From Cryomorpha sp963741985 (lineage in GTDB: Bacteria > Bacteroidota > Bacteroidia > Flavobacteriales_D > Cryomorphaceae), in NCBI GenBank assembly GCA_963741985.1, contig CAVUKD010000002.1:682001-746000 (forward strand): a stretch of 64,000 bases of DNA, read 5' to 3'. Both the position numbers and the translations under genes were made by a program. Of this stretch, positions 21,381-28,848 are shown piece by piece. Each line of letters opens with the position of its first letter. The stretch's first letter is position 1. The notes below the pieces were generated by a model. The model was not told where the DNA came from and made no database searches. It saw nothing but the letters and a program-made list of their open reading frames with translations.

Positions 21381-22352
21381 TTGTTTTTACGATTAATTTT
21401 TATTCCCGTTTTTCTATTGTTTTTCGTGCCATTCTCTATCGCCCAAAACCTGGTATTAAATGGTGATTTTGAAACTTTTTCAGATTGCCCAAATGGACTT
21501 GATCAATTTATTGATGCCAATGGCTGGTTTCCATATCGAGGCACGCCTGATTACTTTAATTCCTGTGACACCACTAACTATGTTGGAACCCCATTAAATA
21601 TAACTAATGGATTTCAATACCCGCTGAGTGGCAATGGCTATGGCGGGCTTATTGGGTTGTCATACAACAATGACAGGGAGATAATGGGTACTGAACTAAC
21701 TTCGCCATTATCTATTGGACAATCCTATTATGTAGAGTTTTACTGGAGTAGAACCTTTGGTGGCCTAGCACATAATAATTGCAATTGCGCAAGCAGCTAT
21801 TTAGGTGCATTATTTACCACTGAGGCCTACAATAATATGATCAATCCAATCCCTGTTACAAATTACGCACAGGTTTATGATCCGGAGTTGCTTGCCGACT
21901 CCACTGATTGGGTCAAAATTTCAGGTTGGTTTACGGCAGATTCAGCTTATACGCATCTTGCTATTGGCGATTTTTTCGATTTGGATAGCAATGAAGTCGC
22001 TTATTACAATGGCTCTGCAGAAACTTTAGCTCTCAAGACATATTATTATATTGAAGATGTGTGTGTTGCGACCGATCCTGCTATGTGTGGTTTGGTGAAT
22101 GTACCGGAAATTAAGTCAAACCAAAATGCACTACGGTTATTTCCAAATCCAGCGGAGTCCATTTTAAATATCAATACATCATTGGTAATAAAGGCCATAT
22201 CAATTATTGATGTAAACAGCAGGAAGCTTTATGAACAAAATACATCAAGCAAACAAATAGACATTTCCGGTTTAACAGAAGGAATATATATTTTAATCGT
22301 AGATACAAATCGTGGAATTTTAAGAAAAAAATTTATCAAAATTAACTCATGA
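21381..22352 (+). CDS. T9SS cargo protein, cassette 1 first gene
   Basis: A 323-residue secreted protein with a signal peptide ending FSIAQ, then the opening NLVLNGDFETFSDCP typical of a Bacteroidota 'NPSFE' family that looks like a jelly-roll or carbohydrate-binding fold. The C terminus is a type A T9SS sorting domain (LRLFPNPAESILNI...GLTEGIYILIV...KKFIKI), so PorU should cleave it at the surface. Paralogues are at 23299 and 25365. Only a TTG start is available. It overlaps the next gene by 4 bases. The ligand is unknown. Confidence 0.82.
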   Translation: MFLRLIFIPVFLLFFVPFSIAQNLVLNGDFETFSDCPNGLDQFIDANGWFPYRGTPDYFNSCDTTNYVGTPLNITNGFQYPLSGNGYGGLIGLSYNNDREIMGTELTSPLSIGQSYYVEFYWSRTFGGLAHNNCNCASSYLGALFTTEAYNNMINPIPVTNYAQVYDPELLADSTDWVKISGWFTADSAYTHLAIGDFFDLDSNEVAYYNGSAETLALKTYYYIEDVCVATDPAMCGLVNVPEIKSNQNALRLFPNPAESILNINTSLVIKAISIIDVNSRKLYEQNTSSKQIDISGLTEGIYILIVDTNRGILRKKFIKINS

Positions 22353-22789
22353 TGAAAACACTAAAATCAGTACTCATATTATCGGGCATATTATTTTATA
22401 CTTCAATAATAGCGCAAACAATGTATCCCACGAATGACCCAAATGCCAATTCCCCACTTGGTTATCTCGGTTGGGATGACAGTCAAAACACCTTGCTCGA
22501 TATAAAACAAAACAAGACTATTCGGATGCGTTTTAACAGTGTTAACTGGACCGGCTACAATAATTCAGGCTCTACATCGAATGCCAGTCGGGTCTTTATG
22601 GGAATAAACGGAAATACAATGTCGAATCCTTTTAGCCTGCTACATATTGGATACAATATTAATACAGGTTTGCATCGAGACTGGATGAATATCGGAACTA
22701 CATACGGCGCCGGTCAAGATTTTATGCAAACCGGATTATTGGTTCGCCCTCTCGGTGCTGCAAATAATACTATTGTTGCTGTTGGATAG
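22349..22789 (+). CDS. Truncated secreted protein, cassette 1 second gene
   Basis: 146 residues with a signal peptide (MMKTLKSVLILSGILFYTSIIAQ). The region YPTNDPNANSPLGYLGWDD...IRMRFN and DFMQTGLLVRP aligns with the N-terminal part of the second genes of cassettes 2 and 3. It stops soon after DFMQTGLL, where the 807-residue relative continues for 600 more residues through a chaperone and a sorting domain. It therefore has no T9SS domain and is probably a remnant or decayed copy. Repeat R1 begins 19 bases after its stop. ATG overlaps the upstream stop (ATGA). Confidence 0.65.
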   Translation: MMKTLKSVLILSGILFYTSIIAQTMYPTNDPNANSPLGYLGWDDSQNTLLDIKQNKTIRMRFNSVNWTGYNNSGSTSNASRVFMGINGNTMSNPFSLLHIGYNINTGLHRDWMNIGTTYGAGQDFMQTGLLVRPLGAANNTIVAVG

Positions 22790-22807
22790 TATGTCGGGGA
22801 GGTATGA

Positions 22808-23161
22808 GATGGCGGCTGGAAGCCAATTGAAAGTATTCCTTTTCACAGAATTTACTGAAATACCGTTTACCATTTTTAAAAAAGTAAGGCGCGAAGTATT
22901 TTAACGAATTTCCAATCTCCATGCCTGAAAAACACATCCATTTAACCTTCAATACGTTACCCCCCCCCCTCGTTAAAGTTTATTAACGAAATCTCTTGCC
23001 AAATCAAAAAACGAATCGTACTTTCATTGGGTCGATGAGTTGAGTGAACCAGCCGCAGGAGACGACAACAATCTGAAATAAAAAAACCGGAGTGCGCTAA
23101 CACCCCGGCAAATCAATAACCACCCAGTTGTAAAAAGGAGGTGACTATGAATTGACAAAAG
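22808..23161. repeat. Repeat element R1 (354 bp)
   Basis: Almost the same as R2 at 24887-25243. The stretch 22983-23095 (113 bp) is identical to 25065-25177. It holds the remains of a coding tail (AAGSQLKVFLFTEFTEIPF), a small frame starting at 22921 that stops at 22986 after a run of ten C, a hairpin at 23087-23108, and a full Shine-Dalgarno sequence (AAGGAGGTGA, 23135-23144) before ATG AAT TGA. Most of the 509-base gap between genes is this element; 23162-23298 shows nothing recognisable. Not recognised as any known mobile element; no terminal inverted repeats seen. Confidence 0.85.
23080..23108 (-). terminator. Hairpin with minus-strand terminator geometry in R1
   Basis: CCGGAGTG / CACCCCGG form an 8-bp stem with one mismatch and a six-base loop. 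Seven A residues precede it, so it reads as a terminator on the minus strand, where they become a U-run. On the plus strand no T-run follows. The same structure is in R2. Confidence 0.5.
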
Positions 23162-23298
23162 TAAATAAATTGCATACGAATATCAAAAGATATTGAGGAT
23201 GCAGGTTATTGCCATGAGCCTAATCACGGCACGTTTGTCATTCCGAAATAATCGACGGTTCTTCCCTGCCTGAACGGGATTCATCCAATTTTTATCTT

Positions 23299-24291
23299 AT
23301 GAAGTTTTATTCCTTTTGCCCATTTATTTTGGCACTTACTTTCTCATCCTTTTGTTTGGGGCAAAATCTTGTTCCTAACCCGAGTTTTGAGGAGTATATC
23401 GAATGTCCCTATAGTACAGCAGAATTTCAAACCCAGGTTGTAGATTGGTATTCATTCTCCGGAAGTCCGGATTATTTTAATACTTGTAGTAATGATCTTG
23501 AAGGTTTTGCCGGTGTTCCATCAAACGCTTGGGGATATCAATATCCCGTCAGCGGAAACGCTTACTGTGCCGTAATTCCATATGTACATTATGCTGAGAA
23601 TACCAGAGAATATATTGCATGTCCAATTACACCCTTAACTATCGGAGAACAATATTATGTAATGTTCTATATTTCTCAATGTGATGTCGGACCCTATTCT
23701 GATTGGCATTGCGCAACAAACCACTTCGGATTAAAATTCTTTAAAGATCCTCCTTATGATTCTGATTCAAACCCCTACACTCCTCAAAACACAGCAGACG
23801 TTGGTTACGATCAAATGTTTACTGATACGACCAATTGGCATTTGGTCGAAGGATGGTTTACCGCAGATCAGAATTACAACTGGATTGCTCTCGGAAATTT
23901 TTACGATGATGCCCATACGGACACCCTTCAACTTGGAAATCCTGAAAATGAATTAAATGAATGTACTGCAATTTATTATATGGATAATGTGTGTATTTCA
24001 GCAAACCCCTCGGATTGTCAATCTTTATTAAGTGCTCATCAGCTTGAGAAAGCAATTAATATCAATGTTTATCCTAATCCTGTCGCTGACGACTTTATAA
24101 TAAATAGCTTTCAACATAGATTGGAATCAATTGAAATATTTGATGTTACAGGAAGTCTTATTTTTAACGATCGTGTTCATGGTCAAAACCTATTACATAT
24201 TAACTGTAAGGAATGGGCATCAGGAATATATTTACTTCGAATGAAATTTGATGATAATTTATTTTATCGAACAAAAATCATGAAAAAATGA
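23299..24291 (+). CDS. T9SS cargo protein, cassette 2 first gene
   Basis: A 330-residue secreted protein: signal peptide MKFYSFCPFILALTFSSFCLGQ, then NLVPNPSFEEYIECP opening the same fold as its paralogues at 21381 and 25365. Shared features include a SGSPDYFNTCS segment and a YYMDNVCIS segment before the C-terminal region. A type A sorting domain closes the protein (INVYPNPVADDFII...WASGIYLLRM...KIMKK). It overlaps the next gene by 4 bases. Lies between the direct repeats R1 and R2. Probably exported to the cell surface and cleaved by PorU; ligand unknown. Confidence 0.82.
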   Translation: MKFYSFCPFILALTFSSFCLGQNLVPNPSFEEYIECPYSTAEFQTQVVDWYSFSGSPDYFNTCSNDLEGFAGVPSNAWGYQYPVSGNAYCAVIPYVHYAENTREYIACPITPLTIGEQYYVMFYISQCDVGPYSDWHCATNHFGLKFFKDPPYDSDSNPYTPQNTADVGYDQMFTDTTNWHLVEGWFTADQNYNWIALGNFYDDAHTDTLQLGNPENELNECTAIYYMDNVCISANPSDCQSLLSAHQLEKAININVYPNPVADDFIINSFQHRLESIEIFDVTGSLIFNDRVHGQNLLHINCKEWASGIYLLRMKFDDNLFYRTKIMKK

Positions 24292-24959
24292 AAAATTTAA
24301 GCTTAATTATACTGGGATTTATAATCCCAATATTTGCTATTTCTCAAACTACAGTGCCAAATAACACTCCATTTTCTGGTGCTTATCTCGGTTGGAGTGG
24401 TGCTCAAAATCTCGATTTCAAAACCAACAGCATTCCCCGGATGCAGTTAATGCAAACGAGCACGTACACGGTAGATTCATATACTTTTGACAATAGTGGC
24501 TTTCTGGGTCTCAGCACAGACCCACACTTCTTTGGTCCATTCGAACCTTATTCATTGATTCATCTCAATGGTGATAATCAAGGATCCGGCCCGCAACAAT
24601 GGGGGTATCGTCCATGGATGACACCGGGAATAACATTTACACATAACCGGGATTTTATGTATATCGGTCCGTATGCGCATGGGCTCGATCACACCGATGC
24701 GGTAATTGCATGGGCTGATAATAAAAATCAGGATTCCAATGGCCCAGATGTATTGCGGTTCATATTTACAAATAGAGCTAGTGGTAATACCTCTACAAGT
24801 AGCGATGTATTTTCCGATGACGATATTGATGGCGTAGAGGTGGGACGCATAACAGGTAAAGGCCTGACCGGATTGGGAAGCTATTGGATAGCGGCTGGAA
24901 GCCAATTAAAAGCATTCCTTTTCACAGAATTTACTGAAATACCGTTCACCATTTTTTAA
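24288..24959 (+). CDS. Truncated secreted protein, cassette 2 second gene
   Basis: 223 residues: signal peptide MKNLSLIILGFIIPIFAISQ, then the shared N-terminal region (GAYLGWSGAQNLDFKTNSIPRMQ; RDFMYIGPYAHGLDHTDAVIAW). The sequence ends GLGSYWIAAGSQLKAF followed by FTEFTEIPFTIF, and these last residues are encoded by the beginning of repeat R2. So the repeat supplies its stop. Compared with the 807-residue relative it lacks the chaperone, coiled coil and sorting domain. Either a decayed copy or a short secreted partner of the first gene, which it overlaps by 4 bases. Confidence 0.65.
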   Translation: MKNLSLIILGFIIPIFAISQTTVPNNTPFSGAYLGWSGAQNLDFKTNSIPRMQLMQTSTYTVDSYTFDNSGFLGLSTDPHFFGPFEPYSLIHLNGDNQGSGPQQWGYRPWMTPGITFTHNRDFMYIGPYAHGLDHTDAVIAWADNKNQDSNGPDVLRFIFTNRASGNTSTSSDVFSDDDIDGVEVGRITGKGLTGLGSYWIAAGSQLKAFLFTEFTEIPFTIF

Positions 24960-25003
24960 AAAAAAGTCAGGCGCGAAGTATTTTAAGGAATTTACCAATC
25001 TTC

Positions 25004-25120
25004 ATGCCTGAAAAACACATCCATTTAATCTTCAATACGTTACCCCCCCCTATATTAAAGTTTTTTAACGAAATCTCTTGCCAAATCAAAAAACGAATCG
25101 TACTTTCATTGGGTCGATGA
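25004..25120 (+). CDS. Possible 38-residue peptide within R2
   Basis: ATG at 25004 opens 38 codons reading MPEKHIHLIFNTLPPP, then continuing to end IVLSLGR. In R1 the same start at 22921 is kept with one substitution (MPEKHIHLTF), but ten C residues instead of eight put the frame out, and it stops after 21 codons. Removing one C from R1 would restore a nearly identical peptide. The peptide has no recognised family. It may be non-coding sequence, since the core is conserved at the DNA level too. Confidence 0.25.
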   Translation: MPEKHIHLIFNTLPPPILKFFNEISCQIKKRIVLSLGR

Positions 25121-25161
25121 GTTGAGTGAACCAGCCGCAGGAGACGACAACAATCTGAAAT

Positions 25162-25190
25162 AAAAAAACCGGAGTGCTGTAACACCCCGG
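25162..25190 (-). terminator. Hairpin with minus-strand terminator geometry in R2
   Basis: Same stem as in R1 (CCGGAGTG / CACCCCGG) with a different loop (CTGTAA instead of CGCTAA) and seven A residues before it. The stem is unchanged while the loop has changed, which suggests a functional structure. Confidence 0.5.
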
Positions 25191-25364
25191 CATATCAATA
25201 ACCACCCTGTTCTAAAAAGGAGGTGACCATGAAATAACAAAAGTATTCTAATTTAATGAACCTGTCAAGGGCAGTTTCATTAACCTTTTTTCATACAAAG
25301 GACGCGTATGATAAATTCATTTTCAATGCCTAAAGTAGGCTTTGATCAATAAATTTAACTTATC

Positions 25365-26330
25365 ATGAAACGCTTTTTTTTACTTCTTTTTATTTCGATT
25401 TTTATTCCTCACTTAAGTTTTGGCCAAAATCTTATTCCAAATCCAAGTGTGGAGGATTATATTGAATGCCCGGATGGCTTGGGAGGAACACCACCACATG
25501 ACATTGACCATTGGGTAGTAGGATGGAAAAATCTTCGTGGAAGCTCAGATTATTTTCGAGACAGTTGTCTCTCTGATTTGAGTTGGGATAATTTTGCAGG
25601 TTATCAATTACCTCGCACGGGTAACGCATATTTGGGATTAGCAACGTATCACACAGGTCTTGTTAATGCACGAGAACTCATAGGGGTAGAACTTGATAGT
25701 CCGCTTATAATTGGACAAACATATTATCTATCCTTTTTTGTTTCTACTGCTTATAGTCCTACGTTCGTATTGACTTCAAATAAAATAGGGACATTATTGA
25801 TGAACGAAAATTACCTCAATGCAAGCGAAGGAGGATTACTTCCAAATTTTAGCACATATTCAGAACAAGAAATAATAACTGACACCGCAAATTGGGTCAA
25901 TATTTCAACGGTTTTTATAGCTGATTCTGCTTATAGATTTATTGCCTTTGGTAATTTCTACGAAGATGAAATGACAGACACACTTCGGTTAGATAATAGC
26001 TTCGGTGGAGCGGTATCCTATTATTATTTTGATGATTTTTGTTTATCAACAGATTCGAATGAATGTCAAGTTTCAACTTCAATACCGGATATAGGAGCCA
26101 GTTCCGAAATACTTTTATTTCCAAATCCTGCTCGTGATTATTTAAGAATCGAAGCATCTTCTGATTTAAAGAAAATTGAAGTATATAATCTCATTGGACA
26201 ATTACAACCTACTGAACAATCTATTGAAAATAACAAAGTAAATATTGAATTCGACTTATCTTCAGGCATTTACTTTGTAAATATTTCGACTACTAAAGGA
26301 GTATATAAAAAGCGTTTTGTGGTGCAATAA
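25365..26330 (+). CDS. T9SS cargo protein, cassette 3 first gene
   Basis: A 321-residue secreted protein: signal peptide MKRFFLLLFISIFIPHLSFGQ followed by NLIPNPSVEDYIECP, the same family as 21381 and 23299. It keeps the RGSSDYF and YYYFDDFCLS segments. A type A sorting domain ends the protein (ILLFPNPARDYLRI...LSSGIYFVNIS...KKRFVVQ). It is followed after 9 bases by the full-length 807-residue second gene, so this is the only intact cassette. Predicted surface protein, possibly glycan-binding; function unknown. Confidence 0.82.
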   Translation: MKRFFLLLFISIFIPHLSFGQNLIPNPSVEDYIECPDGLGGTPPHDIDHWVVGWKNLRGSSDYFRDSCLSDLSWDNFAGYQLPRTGNAYLGLATYHTGLVNARELIGVELDSPLIIGQTYYLSFFVSTAYSPTFVLTSNKIGTLLMNENYLNASEGGLLPNFSTYSEQEIITDTANWVNISTVFIADSAYRFIAFGNFYEDEMTDTLRLDNSFGGAVSYYYFDDFCLSTDSNECQVSTSIPDIGASSEILLFPNPARDYLRIEASSDLKKIEVYNLIGQLQPTEQSIENNKVNIEFDLSSGIYFVNISTTKGVYKKRFVVQ

Positions 26331-26339
26331 CCTCAAAAC

Positions 26340-28763
26340 ATGAAACATTTATTATTTTCTACTGCAATAGCAGTACTGCTCATTTCCGGTGTAAAGGCTC
26401 AGGTTACGCAAGCTGTAAATACACCAAGCCTTACTAATTATGTCGGTTTCAACAACACTTCTACAATTCCCCTACCTATCGAAAACCGTGGATTTAGGGA
26501 GATCAACATTTCTTCCAATAGCCATAACAAATTCGCCATTACTGAACTCCCTACTTGGAATGGTCTGAACGGGTTGTCGAGAAGCAATGTCCAACGAACG
26601 ACGCTTGGACTCCATGGCGAGACGCAACTGGCTTGGTCTATGCTGCATCTTGTGGACAATGCTGCGGGCATTCTGCCGGCATCTTTACAACGCTCCTGGA
26701 TGAATGTTGGCACAAGCTATACTTCAAATATTGACTTTATGTACACCGGTTTACTCGAAAGACCTGGCCCTGAATCTGGTGGGCGCCGTACTGATGCTGT
26801 TATCGCATGGGGATGTCAGGATGACGTAACCGGAGCAGATAATTTTAGGATCGTCTTTCTTCAACCACTGGGATTTTCTGGTCCGGAAGGTTCTACACAA
26901 GGTCGGGAAACCTTACGAATCACCCCTTGGGGTAATGTGGGTATGGGATTCAACTTTTCTAACACCGTTCGACCCTGGCGGAGGTTGAACGTGGATCAAG
27001 ATACTGATTCGGCTCAGTTTAGAATTTCTTTTAAGCCAAGCAACGTTGAAGGTTTGGGTACTCATGCCGAATTTCAGGTAAGTAAAGACGGTAATTTGCA
27101 CATCAAACCTCGCAATAATGGATCTGCGAGAGCTACTGCAATAGGTTTTCTAAATGGAGAGGCGAGCCCCCCGTACCAATCCGGAGCAATAAGCACCCGT
27201 CTTGATGTAGGTGGGCTAACCCGAATTAGATTGCTACCCGAAAATTCTACCCCTAAATCACTAATCACGGGCTACAATATTCAGGGAGCGAATAATGGAG
27301 TAAGTGATAAATTCTTGGGTCGAATCGATTTCCCCGGTGATACATGCTTGGTATTAAACGGTGAAGGAAAGTGGACGAATATATGCAATCTGAATACAGG
27401 TGGCGATATGGATTGGGATACAGACGGAAATAACGTTTGGACTGGAACTGGTATAAATGGTTACCCTGCCGGAAAGGTTGGTATTGGAATTGCCGGATAT
27501 TCCGCTGGAGCTAAACTTGATGTATTTTCCTATGAGCACAATTTTAGTGTTGGCTCCATCGGAATTAAAGCCGTAGTTTATTCACAAAATCCTGCCAACT
27601 ATGTAAATTATGGGCGTTGGACAGAAGTAGGGGGTGGAGTATCGGCAAATTATGGAAATTACACGCTGATGAATGATGGCAACACAGGTGTTAATATAGG
27701 AAATCAATTATTGATCGTTGCTAATGGAAGTGCCTTAAATGTTGGATCGCAAATAGCAGTAGGTGGAGCAAGCAGTGGTTCAACATCCCAAAATTATGGA
27801 ATTCTGGCGACATCAACGTCTTCTTTTCAGAATGCTGCCCTGAATAACTTTGGGGTTTATGCAAGAGCCTGCGGTGCCACTAATAATTATGCGATTTATG
27901 GCGAAACTTGTTCAAGTTCAACGGGTGGTGCTAATTGGGCTGGGTATTTTAATGGAGATGTCTACACAACCGGTGTGTATTCTATTAGTGATGAGAGTAT
28001 TAAAGAAGATATTCAAGAAATACCAAATGCCTCTGAAATACTGAATTCCTTGAATCCAAAGTCGTTTTATTTTCAAGATAATGAGAGTTTGACACTAAGT
28101 TCAACAAAACAGTATGGTCTTATTGCGCAGGAGTTGGAGACCGTATTGCCGGAGCTTGTGAAAAATTCTGTGTTACCTCTTCAAATAGACTCTTTGGGAA
28201 ATATAACAAGAGAAGATTTAACAATTAAATCGGTGAGATACAATGATTTGATTGCTATTTTAATAGCGGGCTTCCAAGAACAAAACGCTGGGGTAACTGA
28301 TCAAGCGGCATTAATAACCAATCAGAATAACCAAATAGCCGAACTGGAAGCGCAACTTGAAACACAGGCAAACCAATTTCAGGAAATGCAAAACCAGATG
28401 GCAGAAATGCTGGAATCCGTACAAGCCATGCAAGCAAAAACAGCTAATTGCTGCAACTGCCCTACAAAAGGTTCAACCGGTTCAATTGCGCCAAATGGAA
28501 GTAAGGAAATACAACTTGGGCAGAATATCCCCAACCCTTTTGATAATCAAACACGTATTGAATTCTCACTTCCGGAATCGGCAGCAGTTATTCTTGAAAT
28601 CACTGATGAAGTAGGTCGGCCTCTTGAGCGATTGATAGATGCCCACATGACTGAAGGAGGACACAGTGCGATTTGGGACGGATCAGGATTTGCTCCCGGA
28701 GTGTATTTTTACACGCTATATGCCAATGGACAATTATTGACTAAAAAGATGATTAAACATTAA
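26340..28763 (+). CDS. Secreted tail-fibre-like protein with S74 intramolecular chaperone and T9SS sorting domain
   Basis: 807 residues. Signal peptide (MKHLLFSTAIAVLLISGVKAQ); N-terminal region shared with the two truncated cassette genes; a Gly/Asn-rich beta region (about 350-540); an S74/endosialidase-type intramolecular chaperone from about residue 549 (ISDESIKEDI, then YGLIAQELETVLPELV), with the Ser and Lys of the self-cleavage site present; a coiled coil (about 645-700); and a C-terminal sorting domain (about 727-807, NIPNPFDNQTRIEFSLPE ... GVYFYTLY ... KKMIKH). S74 domains normally trimerise fibre proteins and then cut themselves off. Having a sorting domain after one is notable. Probably a trimeric surface fibre or adhesin exported by T9SS. 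Confidence 0.82.
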   Translation: MKHLLFSTAIAVLLISGVKAQVTQAVNTPSLTNYVGFNNTSTIPLPIENRGFREINISSNSHNKFAITELPTWNGLNGLSRSNVQRTTLGLHGETQLAWSMLHLVDNAAGILPASLQRSWMNVGTSYTSNIDFMYTGLLERPGPESGGRRTDAVIAWGCQDDVTGADNFRIVFLQPLGFSGPEGSTQGRETLRITPWGNVGMGFNFSNTVRPWRRLNVDQDTDSAQFRISFKPSNVEGLGTHAEFQVSKDGNLHIKPRNNGSARATAIGFLNGEASPPYQSGAISTRLDVGGLTRIRLLPENSTPKSLITGYNIQGANNGVSDKFLGRIDFPGDTCLVLNGEGKWTNICNLNTGGDMDWDTDGNNVWTGTGINGYPAGKVGIGIAGYSAGAKLDVFSYEHNFSVGSIGIKAVVYSQNPANYVNYGRWTEVGGGVSANYGNYTLMNDGNTGVNIGNQLLIVANGSALNVGSQIAVGGASSGSTSQNYGILATSTSSFQNAALNNFGVYARACGATNNYAIYGETCSSSTGGANWAGYFNGDVYTTGVYSISDESIKEDIQEIPNASEILNSLNPKSFYFQDNESLTLSSTKQYGLIAQELETVLPELVKNSVLPLQIDSLGNITREDLTIKSVRYNDLIAILIAGFQEQNAGVTDQAALITNQNNQIAELEAQLETQANQFQEMQNQMAEMLESVQAMQAKTANCCNCPTKGSTGSIAPNGSKEIQLGQNIPNPFDNQTRIEFSLPESAAVILEITDEVGRPLERLIDAHMTEGGHSAIWDGSGFAPGVYFYTLYANGQLLTKKMIKH

Positions 28764-28785
28764 ATCTTACTTCTTAATATTTGAC

Positions 28786-28814
28786 AAAAGGAACTCTTCG
28801 AAGTCCTTTTTTTT
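28786..28814 (+). terminator. Terminator after cassette 3
   Basis: AAAGGAACT pairs with AGTCCTTT (one bulged A) around a short loop, followed by a run of T residues. It closes the cassette array, 23 bases after the 807-residue gene. Confidence 0.7.
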
Positions 28815-28848
28815 TAATATTTTAAAAGGAGACATTGAAAATCAGTAA

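Larger units (their letters stand above)
24887..25243. repeat. Repeat element R2 (357 bp)
   Basis: Second copy of R1, same orientation, about 2,079 bases downstream, so the pair exactly brackets cassette 2. The core 25065-25177 is identical to R1; the outer parts differ by scattered substitutions and indels. It contains the hairpin 25169-25190, a run of eight C at 25043-25050, and a full Shine-Dalgarno sequence (25217-25226) before ATG AAA TAA. Fills most of the gap between cassettes 2 and 3; nothing recognisable lies in 25244-25364. Confidence 0.85.
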
